DNA of 64,000 nucleotides from Pempheris klunzingeri (Eukaryota; Chordata; Actinopteri; Acropomatiformes; Pempheridae). Positions 12,890 through 27,800 of the stretch are shown here, in pieces. The stretch spans positions 20,050,432 through 20,114,431 of the forward strand of contig NC_092017.1 in the NCBI RefSeq assembly GCF_042242105.1, written 5' to 3'. A program made the translations under genes and the position numbers. The stretch's first letter is position 1, and each line of letters begins with the position of its first letter. A model generated the notes under the pieces. The model did not search any database, was not told where the DNA came from, and was given only the letters and a program-made list of their open reading frames with translations.

Positions 12890-15800
12890 TGGCAACTAAA
12901 CACTGAATAAGAAAATACATTTGGAAAATTCTATACTGCTGAGCATTTTCTTGATTTTTGGTTGTTAGCTTATAAAAATAGAGACATCGGTGTGAAAGTC
13001 TGCAGATATTCAATCTCTGATATGAATGTATTCAGTAGTTTAATTTTTTAGTTTCATATTTTTCATCCATTTCAAAATGAGAGATGAGTGTCTGCACTGC
13101 GGGAGCTGAGGGCTCTGTGTGCTGCCCAGGAGTGCTCCAGCACTGAGTGGTGTGTTAAAAGTGTCAGATAATGTGCTGATTTTATCCTTATAAGGGCCGT
13201 CACTGAAGTCACCAAGTGTTTGAGAGCTCTCTGTTGACTTTTTGAGCCCTTTATGCAACAACTTTCCATAAGTCAGCAACTCTGCAGAAACTGCATAGTG
13301 TTATGACATTAAAACAACAATGACAGTGGAAGATGTTGGCAAGATGATATTTTCCTTTGATTATAAGCCTGTTTTGTTAACCAGCGCCATGTATGTGCAC
13401 GTTTTTGTCTCATGATGGTCACCTCAGAATATGTTGATTTGGCTAAAGTTTTATTTATGAACAAGAAGCAAAAAAACACCAAACACTCCAGTCCATTAAT
13501 CTCCATACAGCCTCAAACTTCACTGCTCATAGAAACGTTGGTTTCGGGCTCCACTGTTTGCCACCAAAACAATGAGATCAGTATTGTGATCTTGTTTTAA
13601 TTAACAGAAACTGCATTTGAATGCTGTGATTCTTTTCTGTCACATGCTGTGTGGTCATAACTGGACAACAGTCTTAATTGAATTATTATTCTTTTAGTTC
13701 TTTTAATTAGCTCTGTACACTCAAAAAACATTCTACTTGGTCCCCCTGGTTTAGTAACTTACCAGCTGACATCTAAATGAATAAATAAAGACACATTGAA
13801 CAGCATTTTCTGTTAAGATTTTTAACAAGAATGGAGCTCACGCCTGAAGTCCTCATGGGTCCATCTGGCCTGACTTGGCTGCAAAATGTTTAGTCTAATC
13901 AGGTCAGGAAGAGTCCTGTTGTGCTGCCACAGGTCTTGGGTCTGTGTGTGATACCCAAGTGGTTTCAAGCTGACTCGATATGAGCTCCCATAACATGGTG
14001 TGTACGGACGGAGAAAATCTATTTTCTAAGGCAGACTGAGAGTACGTGAACTGCATGGAAAATTACACTCTCTGACCACAGTTGGGTCACTGGAGACACC
14101 GTTTGGGTCTGTTTGGCTCGACCACATTGTGGATCAGGTCTAATTATCCCTGGATTTATTCAGGTTTCGTCTTCCTTTCCCTGTGGGATTCTTTTTCCAA
14201 AATTAATGTATGCAGATGGTTTAGGATGGTTTTGCAGGAGCCCTTTTCAGTGCATGTCCCAAATACGTAAATTAGTAGGCAACCATTTTGTTAACTGATT
14301 AATCGTTGAAGTTATTTTTCAAGCAAACATGCCAAACATTCCCCAGTTCCAGCCTCTGGGTTTCTCTGTTGGCTCATTCACGCATACTTCACTCCTAATT
14401 CAGATCATTTCAACTTGACATGAAGGCAGCACAAGTTGGTTAATTTTAGTTTAAAGTAGTTGCCTGGATTTTGTTGGACTCAGTTTGTGTTTTTCCTTCA
14501 TCACTGTCAGTTTATGTTCATTTGAGAAGCGATTTCTCGTCTACAGGAGGTAATGAACCGTTATCAAAGATGTCCGAGCTGTAATTTGAAACTGAGCATG
14601 AGCGCCTGCAGTGAATGCAGCACGTAGGTCAGAGCAAGTGCATTAAAGCCTCCTTGTTCTCTGACGACTCCCTGTAGAAAACTCAGCCCTCGTACTGTCT
14701 GTCCTCTCATCAGCTCGTCCAGATGGAGCTATCATAGAAGTCTCTCTGTTTACAGCCTTTGCTGCTGGCTGCAGCCAAATACCGTTGTAATATTTTCCTG
14801 TCCCTGAGCTGAATTATTTCATCTGTATAATGCTGAGAAAGTGCTTGCATGCTCAGCAGAAGCCTTTCCAACAGACAGACTGGAGGAGGAAGAGGGCTGT
14901 TTGTTTGGTTCAGTGCGACATTTCATTTCATCTCATCTCTCGTCCTGCATGTGCACCCATAACCTTGAAATTCATCTGAATGCTTGGCAGCAATTAATTT
15001 ATCATGAGGGTGGAGTGTAGCCGATGGCCTCGGGGCTGCGCGCCTCCTCCTCTATCTGGTGTCACTGCTGCGCTTTTGTGGGGAATGTAGACGGCGGTTA
15101 GTGGATTAAAGAAAACTTAAAGCTTCGGCCGCGAGCTCAGACTCAGCTGCTTTACTCTCTCTCTCTCTCTCTGACAATAGCAGAATATCAAATAAAACTT
15201 TCAGAAGTTTTTCCTTTTTCGGGAAAGTTTAGTTTTAAATCCGTCACTTGGTACCACATCAAAATCATCAGATGATCCAGCGGTGACAGCCTGCTGCGAC
15301 AGACTGCTGCAGAATTGTGCGCTGCATGAATGCAAAGACGTGCAGAAGGGAAGATAAAGAGTCCCAGAAAGCCACGAGAAGTATTTGTGCCCTCCGAGGT
15401 TTGAACCACACTTGAGGATTCAGGTCCCTTCCCACACCGGACCGCCTGCCAGGGCTCAGATCCCAGCAGAGCTTTCTCCTCTGTGTCTCCCAGGTTTTGC
15501 CTGTCTGCCTCTTTCTGTCTCCTCCAGTTTGACCCTGAATACAAATAAAACAAATCCCAAGGAGAATGTAAGAGTTGTTTGACTTTAATTAAAATCATTT
15601 TTTTCTGTTCTGTTCGAGCTTCTGAAACAAAACCATCTCTCAAAAGCTTCTCAGGTGACTCAAGTTTGTTTAATCACATCTGCAGTTTAGGCACGATCAT
15701 CACAAATCATTTTTTCAGCTTCAAAATCAGCTTTTTTGAACACTCATTTAAGATGGTATTCTGACTAATTAGGGAGAAAAGTATATTGATAATTGACTAC

Positions 15801-18762
15801 TTATTTAAGTATTTTTTTCAAGCAACTTTACCGAGCTTCTCAGTTGTAATAATTTGCTGCATTTTTCAGTTTAATGTGATGTGATTAACTGAATATTAAC
15901 TGATAATTTGAGTTTTGTTTGGACAAAACAAGCCATTTGAAGACATTGTCTCCATCTCTGGGAAATTGTAGTGGACTTTTTTCATTATTTTTGGACATTT
16001 TATCGACCAAACGATTGATGTATTGAGATTATAGTTGGCATATTTATAAATACTGAAAAAAATTATTATTTGCAGCTCTTAATTCCCATGTGAAGTAATG
16101 TACGTTAAGAGAGCGAGGAGGAATTCATCTTGAAAACATAGATGGGACACTGGAGGTCGTAGGTGAATGTTTGTAATTCTGAAACACCTCCCACATATAG
16201 ATTTACTAAACATTTGCATCTACTGTGAAGAAAAAAGCTGTCTTTACACAGAACAAGGCACAACAGGATATTTTTATAAAGGTAATGCTTGTTATTGCCC
16301 TCGTAATGCTTTATTACTCCTGTTAATCTGCTGTTTTGGAGGTCAGAATGATTTCTGAATGGACAGGTGCCAAACCGTTAAATTAACTTGGCCAAAATGA
16401 TCTCAAATGAAATTAAAATCTCCACATATTTAAACCTATATTAAATGAATAAAAAGTGTGATGTGTAAGCTCTCTGTATAACTGCAGCTCTTAGGAAAAC
16501 ATTTGCTAAATTTTTAATAGTTTCTTTTTGAACTGCATTTTTCCATAATATATTAAACCTTATATTAAATCGTCACTCTCCTTATAGGATCCACTCAGAG
16601 GCTTAATTAAGACACCATGAGACGAACAATCCGGAAATTTGACTAAAAAACATGTCATGTTTTTGACCCCTTTAGTTACTGGGCTGTAATCTGAACTCTC
16701 TCCACTCATGCATGGATGTGTGTCAGTGAGTGTGTGTGGGCTGTAGTGTGATGGAGCGGGGTGGATGGGCGGATGTATATTTGACCTAGAATAGATTAAC
16801 AATAATTGATCCAGATGACCCCCTCAGTGGATTCAGGCCTCAGGTTCACGGCAGGAGGTGGTGATGATCAGCAGCAGCAGTAGATTTCTACACGGTGTTG
16901 TGGTTACGTTGTTTGTTACTTAAGTTAATGAGCTGATTCAAATTCAGATCATATCTTGGTCTTTTATTAGACTGAACTTGTCTTCCTGTGGGCTGTTGGA
17001 TACGCTGGGCTGTTTCTTAAACTTTATCTTAACATTTCACTTGTCAGCACTCGCTCCTCTGATCGTCAGATATTAGCAGCTGCTTCCTTCTACTCAGTCA
17101 TGCAGGGCTTTACTCTCACAACACCCAACATAATTAAGAGCCGCACAGCTTAATGTTAATTAGATCAGGTGTGTGTACAAGTACCAGGCACTGTAGCACA
17201 TCAGACTGCTCTCCCCTGTACCGCTGCACTGGTTTAGACAAGGCCTCTGTGACTGCCAAGCAGCTGTGCTTGTGTTTGCTGCCCCTCACCTCAGGAGGAA
17301 TTTAATCCGGTTTTAATCTGTTTGTATCATCAAACCTCGACGTGATGCATCCTGTCTGAGCTGATTAGCCTGACAGGCTTTTCACACAGCAACGTCAAAA
17401 CGGGCAAAATGAATGACAGGACATTAATTTACGCGTGAACTGCAGTGACGGCTGCGAGCTGATGAGCAGTCAGTCATCATTTCTCATTAAGATGAGAATA
17501 TGATAGAAAGGAAATCCTAACTGAAGCTGTTTTACTTTGATGTTAATTCTTATTTATTTTTGGCTTATTGGCTTATTGGCTTTAACACCCTGGTTATTAG
17601 TTATGCAGCCTGATGATTACTTTTATTGAGTGTAATTAAGTCATTTCATAATGCTGTTAATTTGCTTGATTTGCATCTGATGTTTTGAGCAGGATTTTAC
17701 CTCCTGACCGTGAGATAGATGAACTCAGATCAAACTCTCCTACCTCAAAAGCTTTGTCACAATATTCTGAACACTTATTTTTCTTAAGCTCGAGAAAAAT
17801 GCCTTTGTTGCTTTCATAAAATTACACACATTCACATCAGCATCATTCAGTCACAGCGTCTTTACTGTTAACCACCACATTTTCATTTGAACAGTTTCTA
17901 AAATGGCCTCGCTGAAGAGCAACTGCTGTTACCCTGAGTAACTGTTAAAGGTGATACGGATGATAACTCATACATGTGTGTGCTCAAGCTGGGGAATTAG
18001 ATGCAGTGGTTGAACGCTTGGAACAGTGTTTGGTTATTGTCTTTGGTAGGATACAGATTGAGCTTTTAGTTTTACAAACATTTCTTGCAGATGTAATTGG
18101 GCTGAGGTGAGTTTAAAACCAAAGGGATCCAAAAATTGTTTCTAACTCTGCAGCAGCTTTTGTGATAAATTTTTCAGGTGGTGTTTCATGTGTAAAAAAA
18201 CAATATATATGACAAAAAATAACCACAATGAAAATGTCAATCCAAACACTTACCAGTGCAAAGATTAAGCATGCATTGCAAATAAAAAATATTATAATAA
18301 TAATGCATTTTATTTTTAGGGCGCCTTTCAAAGCTCACAAGGTCGCCGTACAAAAAACACATAAAACATACAATATAATAGATAAAACAGGTGTAAAAAC
18401 AAGCAATAAAATACAGTAGCAGTGCAAAATGTATCAGAGGGAGTAGGAAAGTGTGAAAAGATGGGTTTTGAGTCTGGATGTTGAATGTGATGTTCTAAGA
18501 TGTACTCAGAGAGGACACATAACTGTATTGTTGCGCTGCTGGAACAAACACAAATACTTTGCAACAGCAGGACGTTGATTACAGCGCCGTTAACATTTAA
18601 AAGAACAGTTTGGCAGCACTGAGCTCTTCATTGTTGATGTTGTGGTTGTTGCGTGTCCTTTCAGTCTTTTTATTCACAGACATTTTGGCTTGTTATAGAG
18701 GGAGAAGCATGGGTGTAAATAATAACATTAATGGCTTCAATCCATTTAAGTGTCCTAGTTAG

Positions 18763-18801
<39 letters not shown>

Positions 18802-21800
18802 GCACACCCAGCAGTGGTTACACCGGAGCTGGCACATTCAAATGAACTGTAGCCATTAAATGTTATTTATTACACCTTTCCTGCTAAATATGTCACAATA
18901 TCTGCTCTGTTATAGAAAGAGCTCACATTGCTTAAAGCAACTCTCTTAGCAACAAATAACTTTTGTGTAAAACGGTTTGCAGTGCTGAACTAATTAGTCT
19001 CATGGCCGTAGTCCTAGTAAGCCAAGCTAGTTAGCTACTAGCCTGCAAGTCTCACAAGATCATTGCTTTCTCTCTGACAAGAGTTTGTTGCCTTGTGTAC
19101 TATTCAGACACCTGCACCTAAACACTCCATCCACTGAGGTTAATGGTGCCTGTGCTGGCAGGCAGCAGCCGATCAGTCGCCACACAACTAAAGGACCTTG
19201 AAATCAAAGGTCAGAATAATTTTATTAGAGGAGTTCCTCCGTACTCTGATTCAACTAAAAATGAAACCTTATGCTTTCTGTTTAAAAATCAAAATCAGTA
19301 CCTCTCTGACTCCTGTGAGAAACTGGGTGGTCACAAATCAGAGGCTTAGCAGTTTGTCCTACATGTCTGTAGGACAAACTGTCTTAGATCAATATTTGTG
19401 TAATCAGTCTGTGATATTAATTGTATCAGTAGCTACTATCATCCTTGGCCTGATTCTGCTTCCTTAGCTGCTCGTGTCTGTTGTCTATTGTAGCTTCAGT
19501 GATCTGTTGAAACAATAACGACTATTGTTTTTATGTAAATGTACAATAATTCCAACCAAATCTAGTGGGAACAATGGAAAGCACAGCACCTCCTCCCAGC
19601 ACACATTATCCTCATTAATGTCAGCATATAATTGACTTGCAATGGTAACAGCTCATTGCATACGTTAAGATTATGCAAACTCTATTAGCCGTGTAATGTT
19701 GCATGACTTCACCAAAGTGCCCGCGCAGTTCCCCATCGTCCTGTGAGCCTCTGTTCGCTGTTAGTCCCCACAGGGAGTGCATAGTTCTTCAAAGAGAGCG
19801 GGATGGCTAATTGGACTGCTAGTGGTTAGCAAATCTTCAGCTTCATTTGCACCATTTGCCTCATTGCATCAGGAGATCATCAAAGACCTCGAGGTCCCTG
19901 AAAAACACAATAACATTTGGAAATTGGGAGGACTTTTATCCCTATTAATGGCTTTATTCACCATCATTGTACGCTTGGCGGAAGAGTGGGGTCCCAAAGG
20001 CCGAACAAGTCAATGGTTTGCGCTCATAATGATATTCAGTTAATTTCTGTGATGGGTACAGATGTTGGCTTTGATCAGTGCACTAATGTGGGTGTGATAG
20101 TACTGTTTTTCTGTCTCGTTCATCTTTCGCTTCAGGCAAAGCTCAGTGTAGCTGCAGGCAAAGTTGTGAACTTTGGTCACAACACACCACGTAGGCTTAT
20201 TGAAAATATAACCGTGATGTTTTGAAGCATTGCTTCTAAATGTTGTTTCTCTTAATGTACCTGATTTTATCAATTATTGAACTGTTGATGATTTGGAAGA
20301 TTATTATTGTGAGTGTTTATGATTGTTAAACACACCTGCCATCGGTCGGTAATAAGAACTTTTTTTATGGCTTGGAGTGAGTGTGCAGGCATTACCTCTT
20401 TTTCACAACACACCACAAACACAGTAATGCGTAAAAGTTGTTTTCCTGTGGTAATGCTAATATTCCTTTACAGTATCCATGCTGACATCGAGCCATGCTA
20501 GCCAGAAGTTTGATTTTATTCTTCAAGGTATTCAGATATCTACTGATGAGACTCCTGGCATGGAAGTTTTGTTAGAGAGAAAGGTGTCCCCATAATTCAG
20601 GATTATCCACAAACTGACTGTGAGCAGTTTTTAGTTATTTAATATAATTTTATGAAAAATCTAAGTGATTATACTAACTGTGGATTTTCTAGGAGAAATC
20701 GGACATTATTTATGGAGAGACATGTTGTTTTTAAATTCCGGTTTTTGAGAACCACCAACAGATTTCCATTCACTTGTGTTGTTTTTGTGTTGTTTAACAG
20801 TGAAATCATACAATAAGTTTCAGTGACAGATGTTTCAAAACCACTTGAAATAAAACCACACTAAGTACAGCCAGAGGTTAAAGCAAATGTGTCATTTTGT
20901 AATTTGAACTAACCCCTTTCAGATCAGTGTGTAATGGCAACGATAGAGTTTGAATTAGACTTGGGATGAGAGTCTGAAACTCTCACTCTCAGCTCGCTCA
21001 TCTTTACATGCAGAGCCCCTGCGGCGAGTTTCTCCACAGAGAAGCTGGCTCAGTGAGAGGTGTCACATGCACTCAGATTTATGTCTCTTAAAAAGCAGGC
21101 AAACATTTGACCTCACTGTTTGTGAGCCAGGTGACAAATGAAGAGTTCGGGCAGAAAAGAGATTTATTTACCTCCTGTGGAAAGCGACACATATTGTTAC
21201 AAAATGATTAATAGTTTTGTTTTTATTTGTTCTATTAGTATTGATCTTTTCAATATTAAACCTGCTCTGTTTTCTGTCTGGTAAAATAAATCATCACAAT
21301 GTTGATTTCAATGTTCTTTCTTTCCTAAAAACTCATGGCTTCTCTCTTTTTAGGCCTAATTGAAAAATGTTTTTTAGATTTCGACATTTTCAAAGGAGTT
21401 CAGTTATTTTTGTTCTTCTATATAAGACAAAGGTAGAAATTAGCTTTTGAGGCTGTTGCTAAAACAAGTTTCATGTAGACCAGTAAGGACAGCAAGTTAT
21501 TTTTATAGAGAAATCAGCAGGGAGGTTACTACTTAACCAATGCCAGCAGGTGCTCATGGGATAATAATAGTGCAAACTAATGGAAAACAACATTGCTGTA
21601 AAGATATACAAAACAATAAAAAGATAACTTACAACATCAAAAAAGCCTAATATTTTTGCTGTCCAAAAATAGAAAACTGATGACATCTTTACCACACAAA
21701 TAAAAAAGGTTTTGGAAGTTGTTATAATGCTGTATATATCTTAAAGTATCTAAGCAATTTTCATAGAACTGCAAATCACTTCTAAATAACGTAGGAAATG

Positions 21801-24800
21801 ACTCATAAATGGCAGGAAGTGCACATGATGTCATTTCATATAATTTCCTTAAATGTCAAATCACACTGGGTTACAAAACAGGCCATTCTAGAGAATCTGC
21901 TGTCATAAATGGATTTATAAGTGTATGAAATCTAATTCATATGCAGGCGATTTGATGTGTCTTGCTGTTCCACAGTTGTTGCTATGAAGTCTGTGAGTGT
22001 AAGGACGGTGGGAGTCTGGGTGCTGTACAGTGAACAGTTGAAAATTGCTATTTAAGTTGCTTGTTATCTCCGTTTCATGCAAATTTAATTAAGTCATATG
22101 TGTTTCAGAGGTAAACACTAGCCGGCTAAGACGTTAAACACAGAGATGAATACAGTAATAAGTGGCAGCTCCGCACAGAGTCTGTCCTTCTTTCGAAAAC
22201 ATGGTGCCTACCTGCCTGGATTATAAGTAGTGGTGTGCCACTAAATCATCAGTAATGTAAAGCTAATATGGTGTGTTTTTTCTTGTGTGATTTAAAGGGA
22301 GCAGCCCATCTTCAGCGCCAGAGCTCATGTCTTCCAGATCGACCCGGCCACCAAACGCAACTGGCTGCCAGCCAGCAAACACGCCGTCACCGTGTCGTTC
22401 TTCTACGATGCCAGCCGCAGCGTCTACCGCATCATCAGCGTGGGTGGGACTAAGGTGGGAGCCCACCACACATATGACTCAGAGATCACATGAATGAAAG
22501 TGGATGAGCATGCCAGAGGCTGTGAGTGTTACACGCCAATGAAAGGTCGCACAAAGGCCACTTGGTGACAAAGTCAGGGGGATTCAAGCTTTTCACTCAT
22601 CAGAAACAGGTCAGCGTTGAAGTGCTGCAGCAGGCTTTCTGCACAGGGACCCACATACATTATACATTATATATAGTTTTCTAGCGTTATTTTCAGGTCA
22701 AAACACAAGAAACAATTCTGCTTGGACTCTTAGAGGAGAAATGTTAAGAAGATGACCAATATATTGTTCTTAAAATCACATTTTGCTAAAGTCTTTTTCT
22801 GCATTGATTGATTGTAAAGTGCTCAGTTTGACAAAGTTGTTGTTTTTCATTTTTTAATAGCATTGTATTATTATATTGTGGGGGTGCATGAAAAATCAAA
22901 TCAAGCTTTTACTGAGACCATTACCTCTGTAGTAATGTGCATACAGTGAATTAATAGTATTTTCCTTAGATGGTTTTAGTGTTACATTAGTGTGGGGTCT
23001 TCTGTTTTATTTACCCACTCTGAGACTCTTCAAATAAAGCAAAATAGATCTTATTTCCATCTTCTGGGTGGGGATGCATTAGTCGAAGTTGCGGAATATT
23101 TCTGCACTTACATCAATAATACCACACCCAACAGTAAAGCACCTGGGGATCCCAACAGTAACAGCATATCTTGTTAGCACCAAAATGAAACTCAGAAAAC
23201 ACTGCTCTTTGTAGTTATCAGCCAATTGTGTCAATTTACCGTACTGAGACTTGAGGCTTTTGGAGATGAGACCAAAGAAATTTACATTTGGCAACAAATC
23301 CACCTCATCAGACTGTTCTCTGGAGAGCATTTCTGAACAAATCATGGCACACTACAGCAAGCTTTTACATTTGGCTCCTTCTCTGGCCTGGTTGTTGGTA
23401 TTTTGTCTTTATTTGCACACAGTTCTCCAATAGACCTCCATATTAGTTTTTTATCAGCACTGCATACGACTGTGTACCACTGTATAATCAAAATGTGACT
23501 TTTGGTCTTAAAGCTGGGGGAAGCAGTTCTGTGGAAAAAGCAAAAAAAAGAGCCAGAAATTGAAAATTGAAAGCTCTCCTCCTGCTGCTCTCCACTCTCT
23601 GTCCTAAGCCCTTCCCAGCAGACGAGAGGTCTTAAAATAATGTTACATCCATGACACAACCTAAGGAACCACTGCAACACGTTTAGATATGACTGGAAAA
23701 TGAAATTAGCGGCTTCGTCGTGAAGTTCTCTTCTTCTATGAAACGCTTTGCAGATATTGGCTCCTGTTTTATTGCATTTATTGACCTATAAGTCTGTCCT
23801 TAGGTTGCATTGTAGTGTATTTTTGTGGAATTTTTGTTTTTCCCAGTGACACCATAAATATACTGCTTACCTCAGTTTTCATGTTATTTATTATTGCTAA
23901 CCAGCAATCCCAAAGACAACTCCAAGCATGTTTACTGTCATGAGCTGCTGCACAGTGAATAGTTGGCCTCTTGACAATCACATGAAAATCTGCATATTTG
24001 CTGGTCAAGTACATACAAATGAAAAATAACAAAGGCCTGTAACGAATTTGGCATTTAAAGGTGACTGAAATGGTTTATGTATTGGTCCTGGATATTGTGA
24101 ATTCTTTGTCCTTGAAAATGCCTACAAATATATGAAAATGCAGCACCCACCTAGTTAAGGCAGAATTGAGTCAATGTACCTTCATCACAACTACTGTGGG
24201 AAATTTGTGAAATAATAATATGATTACAAATAGTGCAAGTGATTTGAATTAAAAAATCACATTAGTATTAAAACAAAATGTAAAAATGGATAATTATTGT
24301 TTGTCAGGGATCAAGTTAATGTCTGTATAGCAAAAAATGTACAAAATATAAACCATAAAAAGAAATATGACTGTTCCAAATGTTTTCTCTCTTTCTATCT
24401 GTATCTCAGATTTAGGTTTGTGTTGATCCCCTATAGATACAGACTTAATACAACATGCTTTTAAATATAGGCTGTATTTCTATGCAGTATCATGTTATTT
24501 ATCACAACAATGTCCCACTTTTCCCTCTGGGATCCTTTACCTACTGTTTTGCTCATGTCATTTATTACTTCTTTTATTCTCTGTGCTGTCAGGCCATCAT
24601 CAACAGCACCATCACCCCCAACATGACCTTCACCAAAACCTCCCAGAAGTTTGGTCAGTGGGCAGACAGCCGGGCCAACACCGTCTACGGCCTGGGCTTC
24701 TCCACAGAGCAGCAGCTGCAGCAGGTAAACGCCGCTCAAACAAACCTCGGCGGCATTCAAACAAAACACTTCAAAGCGTCACTCATTTATTAGATGTTCC

Positions 24801-27800
24801 ACAGAGTGGGTGCGGGGGAAGACAAGGGACTGTGTGAGCAGGAGGGGACAGTGGTGATCAAGGTCTCATTTTCAGTGCGTATCATCTATTCAGATTTTGT
24901 CTGTGTTTGATGCAGCTGGATTATATTTACACAAAATGTCTCCAGTGTAAATATGGAAATCCATGAATATTTGCACATTTTCAAACACTTCCTCCCATGA
25001 TATTTGTTTAACTCGTGCTTTTAATCTTTCTATGAGAAAACGAGACCGTCGGAGAACGTCTGTCACACATATTTTGGTTTTTTTCTTCACATTTAACTCA
25101 GGCTGCTGGAGAGTGAGGGCAACTTAAATTACTACATTAAAAGTACTGATAAAGAACAAAAATGGGTGAGAGGCCACATCACCTGAGTTAATGGAACAAA
25201 TATTCTTGTATCCACTGATGAAGCTGCATGATACATAAGCGCTATAGACAAGAAGTCAAGTTCAACATTTTTTAAACTACATGGTCATGTGCAAGTGTCA
25301 ATTTTGTGGGAATTGTGTTTCTCCTCTCCCTCCTCCTCCTCATGCAGTTTGCAGAGCAGTTTAAGGAGGTGAAGGAGGCGGCCCGTCTTGCCAGAGAGAA
25401 ATCTCAGGAGAGGTTTGAACTGGCCAACCCTGCGCTCAACATTGCAGCTCCAGAGGTAAAGCACAGCGCTACTTTTCTTGAAGCTTTTTTGTGTCTAGCC
25501 AAAGATAAGGGAAGGTTTGTTTAGCAATATATGCACTTTTGATATGGTAATTTATAAGTAATTTTGTTGTATAACAATAAATCATCTCATGAAAGCTTTT
25601 CCATTTGCTTATATGGAAAAATAAAGCTGAAACATATTACAGGATGTTGTGGTTTATCCTGAATAATTAAGACTTTTCTGGAAAGACACATTGCTGTTGA
25701 GTTTGTGAAATTGAGTTTTGAGATGCTTTGAGCACCGTAAATAAGGTTAATTCACCTCCACTATATTAGGATGGTGGGAGAATTATTTTGTTATTGATTT
25801 ATTATGAAAAAGTGCACATATGGATGTCAGGCCGTATAATGACTGAAATGTCCACAAGTGTATTGAGGGTCAGAAGTAGTTCATGGAGCCAAGACCCAGT
25901 GAGGTTGAGCAAGGCCCAAGAGTGGGGCTAGAGAACTGAAATCCAGGTGTTTCAAAGCACAGAGCAATACAATACAGTCCGATATCAATATCATAGAGAG
26001 ACTCTCAGGGATTAGCTGTCTGCTGTATATGTCGCTGTACAAATCAAAAATGTTATCCCAAAAACTCCGGAGCCTGGGGCAGGACCAGAACAGATGACCC
26101 CCGTCAGCTGACTTACACTTATCATAGGCAGCAAAGACAGAAGGAAAGATTTGGTTCAGTTTGGTCTGAGAGAAGTGCAGCTGATAGCCGATGACTTCAA
26201 ACTGAGTTGAAGTCCACATAGAACATGCTTTGATCCTATCTAAGCCTTTCGCCCATAACTCATCCGAAATCCACTCACCAAATACCCCTGATCCATGCCT
26301 CTTTAATGTGGAGAGAAGGGGTTCCCAAAGGAAAAAGATCAACAAACTGAGAAATGAAACGTCTGGATTTAGGGATTCTACTCATAAGGTTATAACGGTT
26401 GTGTTGTTTAGGCATCATATCGTACTGAGCTAGAGTCTGCCTGATTAAATTTCTAACTTTTAGATAAAAGTGACAAAAAAGGTCAAATTTAAGCTAAAGT
26501 TGAGCAAAACATGCAAAACAGTTGTTAATGTAGAGATCATTATTAGTAGACAGGCCTTTATCTGACCAGAGTGAAAAAACAACGTAAACTCAGAAAGCTG
26601 CTCAAAGTCGTTCAGATTGAGAAGAGAAGAGAGTGATGTCCAAACATCTGACAGCGTCAGGATCACATCATCTGCATACAAATCAATGGTATAGTCAGAT
26701 CTGTTGCACCTTATTCCAGTGATTTTGGGACTGGCTCTGATGGAAATGACCAGAGGCTTGAGAGCTAGCGTGAAGAGCAAAGAGAGGAAGCAGCAACCCC
26801 ATCTATTTCCATGGTGTAGCAAAAATGAATGAGGGAGACCTTTCGTTATTGGTGAAAACAGAGGATTTGGGACGAGCATAAAGCAATCTTCTATCAATCT
26901 AATCCAAATTAGATGTTGGGATGGTTTTTAAGTGGCAGAGATTTCCAAACCACAGTAAGTAAAACCAAAACAACCCGTCATAAGGAGCAAATTTAGCTGG
27001 GAAATCTGTAACTTTCAACCCCACCAAAGGAACTGTCACAGCAGGTAATGATTCAAAAACCCCTGATATTACAGTATACTGTACATAAAATCTGAACAGT
27101 GCAGACTTCATGTCTGGAAATGGCCTTTGATTGATCAACATTTGACAATTGAACCTTTGACCTTGAAGGGACATGATGGTCTCTGTAACTCCCTGGCCAA
27201 TACGACCGAGTGGAGCGGTGCCTTTATTTCTATTCTAAAGGTATATATAGAATCACAAGGGATTAGATGGGTCCCCATTTGGCTGCTCCATTATTCCCCC
27301 ATTGCTTAACTCCATTAAAAGATTTTGTGCATGACAAATGGAGATGGGAAACAGGAAGAGACACCGGTGCTGAAGGTGTTTGGAGGGCCCGTAATGGCCA
27401 GGACTGAATGAAAGAAGAATGAGGGATCAGGAAAATGAAGAGGAAAGAGGGGAAATAGTGGGAGGGAGGGAGGGCAGCTGAATCATCTATAATTGAAAGG
27501 AATCTGGCTGCTGCTGTAAGGACAATGGCCATCTTCTATCCTAGCAGTGACCGTGATTTTCTTAGTGGACTTGATAACTCTGAGGTTCAGTTGGAGAAGT
27601 TAAACTTTGCCTGCAGTGGAAGATTTTTATTCTTCACCATTTCTCCCACACAAAACAAGCAGCCACGTAGTGACATTCTCTGAGGCAATTTTCTGACATT
27701 TACAGCACCAGCTAGTACACATCCTGTTTGGGTGGCTGTGAATGTGATTTGAATTATACAAAGATGGAGGAAACTATGTCACATGGCAACATTTGTTGCG

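Larger units (their letters stand above)
6656..22297 (+). other. homer3 intron 1 (15.6 kb)
   Basis: This intron separates the five-nucleotide coding part of exon 1 from the first EVH1 exon. Donor GTAAG is at 6656; the acceptor is TTTAAAG at 22291-22297. It holds microsatellites, two complete-looking miniature-element copies, two partial ones and the perfect palindrome at 11946-12050, listed separately. Open frames of up to 171 codons (9724-10239) look non-coding. Confidence 0.85.

Noticed and set aside
24461..24769. 102-codon minus-strand frame over homer3 exon 3
   Set aside because: Antisense shadow of the conserved EVH1 exon.
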